Part shown: piece by piece, positions 42,927 to 51,308 of the stretch
Layout of the letters: the number at the start of each line of letters is the position of its first letter
How positions within the stretch are numbered: position 1 is the first letter of the stretch
Assembly: GCF_916618745.1 (NCBI RefSeq)
Contig: NZ_OU745373.1
Location: 2,246,501 to 2,310,500, forward strand
Source: Cardiobacterium sp. Marseille-Q4385
GTDB lineage: Bacteria; Pseudomonadota; Gammaproteobacteria; Cardiobacteriales; Cardiobacteriaceae
DNA: 64,000 nucleotides
Direction: 5' to 3'
Position numbers and translations under genes: made by a program
The notes under the pieces: model-generated
What the model was told of the DNA's origin: nothing
Seen by the model: only the letters and a program-made list of their open reading frames with translations
Databases searched by the model: none

Positions 42927-43964
42927 ATGACCACACCGCTCATCCTCGCCGTTGAAAGCTCCTGTGACGAAACCGCCGTTGCCCTATATAGCGCAGACGA
43001 AGGTATCCTCGCCAACGAAGTCTATTCCCAAATCGAACTGCACCGCGTCCATGGCGGCGTTGTCCCCGAACTTGCCGCGCGCGACCATCTGCGTCGCCTG
43101 CCGCATATCCTGCAACAGGCCCTCGAACGGGCGGGCAAAACGCTCACCGACATCAACCTCATCGCCTATACCGCAGGCCCCGGCCTGCTCGGCGCGCTGA
43201 TGACCGGAGCGGGATACGCACGCGCACTCGCCTACGGCCTTAACATCCCCGCTATCGCCATCCACCACATGGAAGGCCACCTGCTCTCGCCCCTGCTGGA
43301 TACTGCCGCCCGGCCACAACTGCCCTATATCGCCCTGCTGGTCTCCGGTGGGCACACCCAGCTCATGGCAGTGGATGCACCAGGCAGCTACCGTCTATTG
43401 GGGCAAACCCTGGATGACGCCGTCGGCGAAGCCTTCGATAAAACCGCGAAACTGCTCGGTCTGCCCTATCCCGGCGGCCCCGAACTGGCAGCGCTCGCCG
43501 CACAGGGTAATGCCGACCGTTTCCCGCTGCCACGCCCGATGACCAACCGCCCCGGCATGGACTTCAGCTTCAGCGGCCTCAAAACCCAAGTGCGCCTGCT
43601 CATCGAAGAACAGGGCAATGACCCGCAAACCCATGCCGACATCGCTGCCGCCTTCCAGCAGGCTGTGGTGGATACCCTCGTCATCAAAAGCCGCCGTGCC
43701 TGGCAAGAAACCGGTTACCGCGACCTCGTCGTTGCCGGTGGCGTCAGTGCCAACCGCGCCCTGCGTCACGCCCTGCAACAAGAAGCCGATAAGCGTGGCA
43801 AACGCGTGTACTTCCCGCCGCTTGCGCTCTGCGGCGATAACGCCCTGATGATCGCCTACGCCGCCGCACAACGCTACGACGGCCACGACAGCCCGCTCAA
43901 TATCACCGTCAAAGCCCGCTGGGACCTTACCGACCTGCCTCCTCACCCCATTCGTCAACCATGA
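42927..43964 (+). CDS. tsaD: tRNA N6-adenosine threonylcarbamoyltransferase
   Basis: Catalytic subunit of the t6A37 synthesis complex. A 345-residue ASKHA-fold protein: ESSCDETAVALY at the start, metal-binding HHMEGH around 112-117, GPGLLGALM, and the C-terminal VAGGVSANRALR and CGDNALMIAYAA motifs. It overlaps the next membrane-protein gene by 4 bases. TsaE, its ATPase partner, is also encoded in this window at 39807. Confidence 0.97.
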   Translation: MTTPLILAVESSCDETAVALYSADEGILANEVYSQIELHRVHGGVVPELAARDHLRRLPHILQQALERAGKTLTDINLIAYTAGPGLLGALMTGAGYARALAYGLNIPAIAIHHMEGHLLSPLLDTAARPQLPYIALLVSGGHTQLMAVDAPGSYRLLGQTLDDAVGEAFDKTAKLLGLPYPGGPELAALAAQGNADRFPLPRPMTNRPGMDFSFSGLKTQVRLLIEEQGNDPQTHADIAAAFQQAVVDTLVIKSRRAWQETGYRDLVVAGGVSANRALRHALQQEADKRGKRVYFPPLALCGDNALMIAYAAAQRYDGHDSPLNITVKARWDLTDLPPHPIRQP

Positions 43965-44440
43965 AAAAAATCCAGCACCGTCCCGTTCTCGAAACCTACC
44001 TGCTCGCTGCCGTAAGCGGCATTCTTGCCCTGTGGATGCTGAAACGCCTTTTCGGTAGTGGCCTCAATCTCGCTGCTGCCGGTTGCGCATACGACGCCTC
44101 CCTGCCGTACAAAATTGCCTGCGCCACCCTGCACAACAGCGGTTACAGCGGTTTTGCCGCCCTCATTGCGCTTGCGACAGCCATCGCCGGTATCTACGGC
44201 GCCGTACAAATCATCCGGGGACAAAAAAGCGGTTACCTCACCCTTATTGTCCTCTACGCCCTGCAAACCGTCCGCTTCGAATACGGCGCTTTCAGCTACT
44301 ACCTGCCGACTGCACTCAACTTCTACTACCAGCATCCCATTCCGCACGCTGGCGGGATCTTGCTGCTGAACATCAATTTTCTGACCTTCCTCCTTCTCCT
44401 CTTCAGCGTAGGCAGATACCGCAATGACTACAATGGCTGA
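43961..44440 (+). CDS. Four-helix inner-membrane protein of unknown function
   Basis: A 159-residue protein with four hydrophobic segments (about 11-27, 60-80, 88-106, 128-150) and short loops; basic N-terminus (MKKIQHRP). No motif was recognised. Its start overlaps the tsaD stop by 4 bases, so it is translationally coupled to tsaD. The gap to the next gene (44441-44639) contains the terminator at 44597. Confidence 0.7.
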   Translation: MKKIQHRPVLETYLLAAVSGILALWMLKRLFGSGLNLAAAGCAYDASLPYKIACATLHNSGYSGFAALIALATAIAGIYGAVQIIRGQKSGYLTLIVLYALQTVRFEYGAFSYYLPTALNFYYQHPIPHAGGILLLNINFLTFLLLLFSVGRYRNDYNG

Positions 44441-44596
44441 CAGTAGGCACAGCCCTTAACTGTTACCGATTCAGCAGCAAAGGGACTTAAGATTGTCTGC
44501 GGTAGCCCGCCTTGTTACGCTTTTTATCTATTCAAGCATAGTAATGGGCACGGTGAGGTGCACCAACACAGCCCTGTTTCTTTTCAGACCACTATA

Positions 44597-44624
44597 AAAA
44601 AACGCCCCCGCAGGGGCGTTTTTC
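44597..44624. terminator. Terminator between tsaD unit and OPT transporter gene
   Basis: AAAAACGCCCC / GGGGCGTTTTT with a 4-base loop between convergent genes, with A and T runs on both sides. Confidence 0.88.
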
Positions 44625-44639
44625 ATTAATGCCGCGTCA

Positions 44640-46667
44640 TCAGCGCTTGGCAGCGGCGAGGGTGCGGCGGGCGAAGATGAGCATGCCGCCAATAAAGAAG
44701 GCGAGACCCAGCCAGGCGGCGGTGGTGCCCCAATTTTCTAGCGGAATCGCGAGTGGTGCGTCCGATCCGCCGTTAGTCACAGATACGACGATGATGAAGG
44801 CGAGGATGACGCCAATCAGGCTTTCCCCGACGATAAGTCCGGCAGCGAAGAGTGTGCCGATGCGGTCGGCGGCGGCGACGTGTTTTTCGCTGTCCGCGCC
44901 ATAGCGGCTGCGGATACGGCTGCGCAGGAAGGCGGCGAGGAAGGCACCGATGATAATCGGCATGTTGATGGACGGCGGCAGATAGATGCCCATGCCGACC
45001 GCCAGCACCGGCAGTGCTTTACGGCCACCGCTGCCCTTGCGCAGGAGGACATCAACGACAATCAGTGCCACGCCGATGGCGACGCCGCTCAGGATGTACT
45101 GCCATTGCAGGTCGTGCTTGAAGATACCCGTAGTAATGCTTTTCATCAGCGTCGCCTGCGGCGCGGACATCGCCTGAGCGGGATTCATGCCCGCACGCGG
45201 CATGGCATCCGGGAAGCCATAGGCCTGATAGAGCAGTTGCAAGACGGGGGCGACGACAATGGCACCGACCACCACACCGATGATGAGCGCGACCTGTTGC
45301 CGCCACGGCGTCGCTTGCAGCAGGTAGCCGGTTTTCAGGTCTTGCAAGTTATCGTTGGAGATGGATGCAACGGAAACGACCGCCGTGCCGCAGAAGAGGG
45401 TGAGCGCCAGCAGGAATTGGCGGTTGGCCGCGTCGGCGAAGAGGCCGCCAGATTCGCCGATCAGGAGCAGCACTAGCGAGATGATGATGATGGAGATGAT
45501 GCCGATACCGGAAATCGGGCTGGAGGAGGAACCGACCAACCCTGCCATATAACCGCAGGCGGCGGCGACGAGGAAGCCGATGATGACGGTGAGCAGCACG
45601 CAGACGACGACCAGCAACCAGGCGATACCGCTGGGGATCGTTGCCGCATCAATGAAGTGGTAGAAGCTGAAGCCGAGCAGCACCATCATGCCGAGGGTGA
45701 TGAGGATCATCGCTTGCGGCGAGAGATCCTGCTCAATGCGCGCGGTCGAGACGGTGGCGTTGCCGCTCAGGGTGCGGAAGGACTGCTTCATCCCTTCAAT
45801 GGTTGGTTTCAGCAGGGTAATCAACGTCCAAATAGCGGCAATACCGATGGTGCCTGCGCCGATGAAGCGCACTTTGTTTTTCCACAGGCTCATGGCAAAG
45901 GATGTCATATCCATACCGTCCGGCATCGGCGTAGTCGCGGTAAACCACGGCACCGCACCGCCCCAGGCAAAGGCAATGCCGATGAGGATGGCGATACCGC
46001 CGGTCAGGCCGACCAGATAGCCGGCACCGAGCAGCGCCAGCGAATAGCCCATCGGCAACTGGAACACGGCGTTGCCGCTTTTGAACCAGTAACTGGCGCT
46101 GTCGCTGATGACGCGCAGGCCGTTGCTCAACAGGCCGAACAGCCCGGCGAGCAGGCCGCCAGCGACGATTTCGCGGATACCGCTGCCTTCACCGCCTGCT
46201 GTTTCGCTATGGCTGCCGACCTTGAGGATTTCCGCCGCTGCGACCCCTTCCGGGTAGGGCAAATCACTCTTCACCACCATCGCATAGCGCAGCGGGATGG
46301 TGAAAATCACGCCGAGGATACCGCCGGCGGTGCAGAGCAGCGTCGTCTGCCAAAAAGGAAAACCTGCCCAGTAGCCCGCCATTAGCAGGCCGGGCAGGAC
46401 AAAAATCACGCTGGAAATGGTGCCGGCAGCGGAGGCCTGTGTCTGCACCATGTTGTTTTCCAGAATATTGCTGCCGCTGGCGAATTTCAGCACCGCCATG
46501 GAAATGACCGCCGCCGGAATGGAGGAGGCGAAGGTCAGACCGACTTTCAGACCGAGATAAACGTTGGACGCGGTGAACACCACCGTAATCAGCGCACCAA
46601 GCACCATCCCGCGCAGGGTCAGCTCGCGCACATTGGCAAGAGGGTCAGAGAGAGTGTGAGTGGACAT
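44640..46667 (-). CDS. OPT-family oligopeptide transporter
   Basis: A 675-residue polytopic inner-membrane transporter with about 15 hydrophobic segments. Family features are the start ELTLRGMVLGALITVVFTASNVYLGLKVG, IPAAVISMAVLK, and MPIIIGAFLAAFLRSR near the C-terminus. OPT proteins import peptides or metal chelates by proton coupling; the exact substrate cannot be read. Start chosen at the ATG at 46667 (MSTHTLSDP) with GAGG eight bases upstream; an in-frame ATG at 46679 has no such site. Monocistronic. Confidence 0.92.
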   Translation of the reverse strand: MSTHTLSDPLANVRELTLRGMVLGALITVVFTASNVYLGLKVGLTFASSIPAAVISMAVLKFASGSNILENNMVQTQASAAGTISSVIFVLPGLLMAGYWAGFPFWQTTLLCTAGGILGVIFTIPLRYAMVVKSDLPYPEGVAAAEILKVGSHSETAGGEGSGIREIVAGGLLAGLFGLLSNGLRVISDSASYWFKSGNAVFQLPMGYSLALLGAGYLVGLTGGIAILIGIAFAWGGAVPWFTATTPMPDGMDMTSFAMSLWKNKVRFIGAGTIGIAAIWTLITLLKPTIEGMKQSFRTLSGNATVSTARIEQDLSPQAMILITLGMMVLLGFSFYHFIDAATIPSGIAWLLVVVCVLLTVIIGFLVAAACGYMAGLVGSSSSPISGIGIISIIIISLVLLLIGESGGLFADAANRQFLLALTLFCGTAVVSVASISNDNLQDLKTGYLLQATPWRQQVALIIGVVVGAIVVAPVLQLLYQAYGFPDAMPRAGMNPAQAMSAPQATLMKSITTGIFKHDLQWQYILSGVAIGVALIVVDVLLRKGSGGRKALPVLAVGMGIYLPPSINMPIIIGAFLAAFLRSRIRSRYGADSEKHVAAADRIGTLFAAGLIVGESLIGVILAFIIVVSVTNGGSDAPLAIPLENWGTTAAWLGLAFFIGGMLIFARRTLAAAKR

Positions 46668-46798
46668 ATAAAACCTCATGAAGAAAGGAAGGCCGAATGT
46701 TGAAATTTAGTTAATGAAAAGTCAAGAAACTGCGCAGAAAAAACAGCAGATTCTATGGAAAAATAGTCAATCTCACCCCTCTATCCATTGGAAAACGC

Positions 46799-47587
46799 AT
46801 GAAATTCAAAAAAATCCTGTTCATCAGCGCTATCACCGTCATTGCCGGTTGCGAATCCATGGCCGATCTCGCCGGCTACAACTCACAGGCGCTAAATCTC
46901 AAAGCCGCACAGAGCTACAACACCCTGCTCTCCGAAGCGCAAAGCGAAAACGCGCTGGATACCCGCTCGCCGACCGCACAGCGCGTACACCAAGTCTTCA
47001 ACCGCATGGTGCCAATCGCCGACGCTGACAATCGCACCGGCGTTCCCTTCCAGTGGCAGATGAACGTTATTCGCTCAAGCGAGCTCAATGCCTGGGCGAT
47101 GCCGGGTGGGAAAATGGCGGTGTACAGCGGTCTTGTTGAAAAACTGCATCTCACGGACGATGAACTTGCCGCCGTTATCGGTCACGAAATGACCCATGCC
47201 CTGCGCGAGCACACCAAGGCGCAAGTCGGCCAGCAATTGCTGACCGGCCTCGGCATGCAAATCGGCGGCGCGGTGCTGGCCAGCCAGGGCGGCATCGACC
47301 CGAACATGATTGATTTAGGCTCAGGTCTGCTCGCCGAATACGGCATTAACAAACCGTTCAGCCGCCAGCATGAAACCGAAGCGGATATCGGCGGGTTGAT
47401 GCTGATGGCGCGTGCCGGCTATAACCCGCAGGCGGCTATCAGCGTCTGGCAGAAAATGGCGCAGGCAGGTGGCGGCAGCACGCCGACCTTCCTCTCCACT
47501 CACCCCAGCGGTGCTGACCGCATCGCCGTTTTGCAGCAATATCTGCCGGAAGCGATGGGTCTCTATCAGCAAAGCGGGGGCCGATAA
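46799..47587 (+). CDS. M48-family metalloprotease lipoprotein (LoiP/YcaL-like)
   Basis: A 262-residue periplasmic protease anchored by a lipid: signal peptide with lipobox VIAGC (Cys18), zinc site HEMTH at 129-133, and the third ligand Glu in HETEAD. Residues 90-105 (ELNAWAMPGGKMAVYSG) are the usual M48C lead-in. Relatives act in outer-membrane protein quality control with BepA or DegP. It starts at the ATG at 46799; the ribosome binding site is weak. It ends in a strong terminator at 47607-47636. Confidence 0.92.
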   Translation: MKFKKILFISAITVIAGCESMADLAGYNSQALNLKAAQSYNTLLSEAQSENALDTRSPTAQRVHQVFNRMVPIADADNRTGVPFQWQMNVIRSSELNAWAMPGGKMAVYSGLVEKLHLTDDELAAVIGHEMTHALREHTKAQVGQQLLTGLGMQIGGAVLASQGGIDPNMIDLGSGLLAEYGINKPFSRQHETEADIGGLMLMARAGYNPQAAISVWQKMAQAGGGSTPTFLSTHPSGADRIAVLQQYLPEAMGLYQQSGGR

Positions 47588-47606
47588 ACATCCCAGTCGC
47601 CATTGC

Positions 47607-47636
47607 CAAAATCCCCCGCTTGCGGGGGATTTTTTA
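47607..47636 (+). terminator. Terminator after M48 protease gene
   Basis: AAAATCCCCCGC / GCGGGGGATTTT with a 2-base loop followed by a T run. Confidence 0.9.
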
Positions 47637-47647
47637 TGGCACAAGGT

Positions 47648-47668
47648 CGGGATTTATCCCGCTTGGCC
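47648..47668 (-). repeat. Single reverse copy of the AAGCGGGATAAAT family
   Basis: GGGATTTATCCCGCTTGGC, in the convergent space between the protease gene and the hydrolase gene. GGGAT-TTATCCC also makes a short hairpin. Confidence 0.8.
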
Positions 47669-47713
47669 GAAAAGCATTTCTCTGCGGGAAGACAGCCGCC
47701 CGTCATTCAGCGC

Positions 47714-48520
47714 TTATTGGCGCAGCGTCTCGCCAATGACCTTCCATATCGCCGGATCATTCCAGATATCGCCATGTCCCGCGTCCAGTTCATGCAGAGT
47801 GGAGCGGTCAGGGAATTCTTCGCACAGGCGGTAGCTGTGCGCTAGCGGAATCAGGGTGTCGCGTCTGCCGTGGATAAGCAGCAGCGGCGTCTTTGCGGAT
47901 TGCGTCAAGTATTCGGCGCTGGGCAACGGGTATTTGATGAGCGGCGCGGGCACGATGGGGTATTTTTCCTGAATCAACCCGCGCAGGGTGTAAAAGGGCG
48001 AGACCAGGATAAGGCGCTCGACGGGATGATGTGCGGCGGCATAGGCCGCCATGCCGCTGCCGAGGGAGTAACCGATGAGCGTCAGCGGTTTGTCGCCGCT
48101 GTCGTGGCGGATGTAGGCCATCATCGACTCCACGTCTGCCAGCATTTGCGCCTCACTGCGGAGGTTGCCGCTGCTTTTGCCGTAGCCGCGATAGTCAAAG
48201 AGGTAACAGTCGTAGCCAAGCGCGGCAAGCCGTGCGCCGATATTGCCCCAATGGGCGAGCGAGCCGGCATTGCCGTGGAAGAAGACGATGGCGCCCTGAG
48301 GATTTTCGTGGCGGAAATGCAGGCCGTGCAGTTCTGCGCCCGCAACCGGCAGGCGGATTTCCCGGTAAGGCGCGGGGAAATGGAAAACGTAGTCGGCGGC
48401 GAGGACTTGCGGGCGGAAAAGCAGGGTTTCCTGCGCAAAGTAGAGCGCGCCCAGTGTCGCGGCATAGAGGGTGGCGAGGATTAGGGCAGCGCGGAGGAGG
48501 TGCTTTTTGAGACGCTTCAT
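47714..48520 (-). CDS. Alpha/beta-hydrolase with N-terminal membrane anchor (YfhR/BEM46-like)
   Basis: A 268-residue serine hydrolase-fold protein: one N-terminal hydrophobic helix (8-28), oxyanion strand FFHGNAGSLAHWG, FDYRGYGKSSG, nucleophile Ser in GYSLGSG, and the likely Asp (GRRDTLIP) and His (DAGHGDIW). The substrate is unknown; family members include thioesterase- and peptidase-like enzymes. It overlaps the upstream permease gene by 4 bases (48517-48520), so the two are co-translated. Confidence 0.88.
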   Translation of the reverse strand: MKRLKKHLLRAALILATLYAATLGALYFAQETLLFRPQVLAADYVFHFPAPYREIRLPVAGAELHGLHFRHENPQGAIVFFHGNAGSLAHWGNIGARLAALGYDCYLFDYRGYGKSSGNLRSEAQMLADVESMMAYIRHDSGDKPLTLIGYSLGSGMAAYAAAHHPVERLILVSPFYTLRGLIQEKYPIVPAPLIKYPLPSAEYLTQSAKTPLLLIHGRRDTLIPLAHSYRLCEEFPDRSTLHELDAGHGDIWNDPAIWKVIGETLRQ

Positions 48521-49638
48521 GGCAGGAACGGTTCATCGGGCGCTGCGGTTTCTGCATGGCTGGCCGTGTCCGTGACAAATTCATCGACGTTTTCGGCGAG
48601 CAGCACCGCCAGCGGGCGGGTGGGAGCAAAGGCGGCGAGGATGATGGTGATGATGGAGGTGAGCGGGATAGCCAGCACCGCCCCGGCCACGCCCCACAGC
48701 GATGTCCACAGCGACAACGCTACCAGCACCACGAAGGGGGAAAGGTTAACCTGCTTGCCGATCATTTTCGGTTCGAGGACATTGCCGACGTACATCTGCG
48801 CCGCAGTGAGCAAAATCAGCACCAGCAGCATCATGTGCAGTGAACCGAATTGCGCCAGCGCGAGCACGACCGGGAAGAGCACGCCGAGGAAGGAGCCAAC
48901 GTAAGGGATATAGTTCAAGAGGCCGATGACCACCGCCCAGAACAGCGCAAAATCCACACCGCATAGCCAGAGAATGATGAAGGACAGTGCGGCGAGGATG
49001 ACGTTCACCAGCGTCTTCACCGCCAGATAATCGCCGATGCGGCGGTTGATGTCGCCGATGAGTTTGCGGGTTTGCGCCGCGCTTTCGCCCGGCATGGCAA
49101 CTTCCAGTTTGTGCGCGAAGTCGTCACGCTCGCCGAGGAGGAACATGGCGTAAACCGCCACCATGATGACGATGCCGAGCAGCGAGCCGACCGAGCCCAG
49201 CACCGTCCCCAGCAGCGCGGCAAGATCGATGTTATCGATGGTGGCGGCGCGGATGCTTTGCCAGTCGGGACTTTGCGCCATGCCCAGCCAAGCAGTCACA
49301 CCGTCCAGCAGACGCTTCAGATTCTCCTGATAGGTTGGTGCGGTGGCGATCATTTTCTCGCCGGTGCTGATGACAATCCCCGTCAGCAACAGCAATACGC
49401 CGACGAAACCGCATAGCACCAGCAAGCGCCGCAGCCAGGCGGGGGCGTTGCCGAGACGCGGCACCTTGCGCAGCCAGTCGGCCAGCGCCACCAGCACATA
49501 GACGGAAATCAGCGCCATAAAAACGGGCAGCAACAAATTCTTGCCGACCTGCAACAGCCAGCCGCTGAGGATGGCCAAGAGCAGCGACAGTACCAGGGTG
49601 TGCAGGGGATGCAGGCGGCGCGGGCGGGATTCGTTCAT
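48517..49638 (-). CDS. AI-2E family transporter (PerM/YdiK-like)
   Basis: A 373-residue inner-membrane protein with the AI-2E/TqsA family layout: two pairs of N-terminal helices, an amphipathic cytoplasmic region (about 95-150), and a C-terminal helix set containing LLNYIPYVGSFLGVLFPV and VGNVLEPKMIGKQVNLSPFVVLVALSLW. Despite the name, members also export ions or signals; substrate not determined. First gene of a two-gene unit with the hydrolase. Confidence 0.9.
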   Translation of the reverse strand: MNESRPRRLHPLHTLVLSLLLAILSGWLLQVGKNLLLPVFMALISVYVLVALADWLRKVPRLGNAPAWLRRLLVLCGFVGVLLLLTGIVISTGEKMIATAPTYQENLKRLLDGVTAWLGMAQSPDWQSIRAATIDNIDLAALLGTVLGSVGSLLGIVIMVAVYAMFLLGERDDFAHKLEVAMPGESAAQTRKLIGDINRRIGDYLAVKTLVNVILAALSFIILWLCGVDFALFWAVVIGLLNYIPYVGSFLGVLFPVVLALAQFGSLHMMLLVLILLTAAQMYVGNVLEPKMIGKQVNLSPFVVLVALSLWTSLWGVAGAVLAIPLTSIITIILAAFAPTRPLAVLLAENVDEFVTDTASHAETAAPDEPFLP

Positions 49639-50106
49639 CGGGACCTCTCTGTGACGGGGCTTGTCATGATAGCGGCTTCACCGGGTGATGTGTCGCTTGC
49701 AGGGGGGATTGATGCCGCTTGGCGAGTCCGGTATTGATGCTGCTTGTCGGCTTCCATTAGCAGGATGCTGCTACAAAGAAAGGAAAACGTAGAGACGTTG
49801 CCTGCAACGTCTCTATCGTGCTATCCGTTTGCGCCAACGCCGCCAAGCGATATAAACACTGGCCTCACGTAGGATGGGCTGAAGCCCATCAAGCAGGCTG
49901 CGCCCGCTTTTTGCATTCTGGGTAAGAACGACGCCAAGCGACATAAACACTGCACCCGCCCAGCGGGATAGATGCCGGGTTTATTGAGACGTTGCAGGCA
50001 ACGTCTCTACGTTTTTCTTTCTACCGTAGCACCGTCGTGCTATTTAAAACTACGCCAAGCGACATCAATACTGCCCCCCGTCAAGCGGGATAAATACTGG
50101 GGTATC
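49639..50106. repeat. Repeat-rich intergenic region between permease and mtlD genes
   Basis: No gene in about 470 bases. Two reverse family members lie near 49706-49740 (TTGATGCCGCTTGGC forms) and five forward members near 49842, 49932, 49958, 50053 and 50080, several with GCGACATAAA or GCGATATAAA in place of GCGGGATAAA. Two copies of another palindrome, AGACGTTGC..GCAACGTCT, are near 49793-49814 (with CT centre) and 49986-50007 (with AG centre), each next to the sequence CGTTTTTCTTTC (one inverted). A GGGCTGAAGCCC element lies near 49878. Confidence 0.85.
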
Positions 50107-50110
50107 CACA

Positions 50111-50136
50111 AAAAATCCCGCCGGAGCGGGATTTTT
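50111..50136. terminator. Terminator after mtlD
   Basis: AAAAATCCCGC / GCGGGATTTTT with a 4-base loop, 15 bases after the mtlD stop, with T-rich flanks on both strands. Confidence 0.88.
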
Positions 50137-50150
50137 GCTTGGGAAACGCC

Positions 50151-51299
50151 TCAGGCAAGCGCCTGGTAGGCGGCTTCGATTTCTGCTACCACGGCGGCAT
50201 CGGTGAAGTCGCTGTATTTGGCGAGTGTCGCGGCGATGCCGTGCGCGTGGCGGTAGTACTGCATTTCCACCGCCTGCGGGTCGTCCGGGTTGTGGTAATG
50301 CAGGGCGGCGGCGATGGCGCGCACGGTGGCATCATGCGGCAGGCTGTATTCGAGCATGCCGTTAAGCGGCTTGATAAAGCGTTCTTGCGCGCCGAGTTTG
50401 CGTAGCGGCTGGCGGCCAACGCGGTCTACGTCGTCGTGCAGGTAGGGGTTGGCGAAGCGTTTGAGGATTTTTTCGATGTAGGCGCGGTGGGTCGCCGGGT
50501 CGAAGTTGTAGCGGCGGATGAGCACGGCGCCGCTTTCTTTCATCACCGCTTCGGCTGCCGCACGGATGGCACTGTCCTGCATGGCTGCGCCGACGGTGGC
50601 TTTGCCTGCCAGTTTGCCGAGGTAGGCGAGCGCGGCGTGGCCGGTGTTCAGGGTGAAGAGTTTGCGCTCGATGAAGGCCATGAGTTTGTCGGTCGGCAGC
50701 ATGCCGGCGATGGCGGGCAGCGCGCCTTTGAATTGGGTGCTGTCCACAATCCATTCGCTGAAGACTTCGACGGTAACGGCGAGCGGGTCGTCGCTGCCGC
50801 CGGTGACGGGCGGGACGATGCGGTCCACGGCGCAATCGACAAAGCCGGTGTTGGCGTCGATGAGGGCGGCATCCTCGCCTGCGGCGACGAGGACTTTTTC
50901 TTTGAGGTAGCTGCTGCCGCGCACCATGTTTTCGCAGGCGATGATGTTGAGCGGCGCGCCGCCTGCACGGTAGCGGGCGGCGAGGGTTTGCGCGAGTTGC
51001 GGCGCGATGATTTCCAGCACGGTCGGGCCGACGGCGGTAGTGACGAGGTCGGCTGCCGCGATTTCGGCGGTCATCACGGCAGCGTCGCCGGAGTTGACAC
51101 CGCGCACGTGGTTGACGGTCTGGTATTCGTCCACGCCGTCGCCGACGACGTGGACGCGGTAGGTGTGATCGCGGTTCAGGCGGTCAATGACGGCGGTGTT
51201 GATGTCGGCGAAGGCGACTTCGTAACCTGCATCGGCAAGGATTTTGCCGATGAAGCCGCGCCCGATGTTGCCACCGCCGAAGTGTAGTGCTTTTGGCAT
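50151..51299 (-). CDS. mtlD: Mannitol-1-phosphate 5-dehydrogenase
   Basis: Oxidises mannitol 1-phosphate to fructose 6-phosphate with NAD. The 382-residue protein has the N-terminal Rossmann motif HFGGGNIGRGFIG, the polyol dehydrogenase segment ENMVRGSSYLKEKV, and the catalytic-site region FKGALPAIAGMLPTDKLMAFIERKLFTLN with its conserved Lys. It follows mtlA by 9 bases, forming the mtlA-mtlD operon. No mtlR repressor gene is adjacent. Confidence 0.96.
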   Translation of the reverse strand: MPKALHFGGGNIGRGFIGKILADAGYEVAFADINTAVIDRLNRDHTYRVHVVGDGVDEYQTVNHVRGVNSGDAAVMTAEIAAADLVTTAVGPTVLEIIAPQLAQTLAARYRAGGAPLNIIACENMVRGSSYLKEKVLVAAGEDAALIDANTGFVDCAVDRIVPPVTGGSDDPLAVTVEVFSEWIVDSTQFKGALPAIAGMLPTDKLMAFIERKLFTLNTGHAALAYLGKLAGKATVGAAMQDSAIRAAAEAVMKESGAVLIRRYNFDPATHRAYIEKILKRFANPYLHDDVDRVGRQPLRKLGAQERFIKPLNGMLEYSLPHDATVRAIAAALHYHNPDDPQAVEMQYYRHAHGIAATLAKYSDFTDAAVVAEIEAAYQALA

Positions 51300-51308
51300 G
51301 TGTCCCCC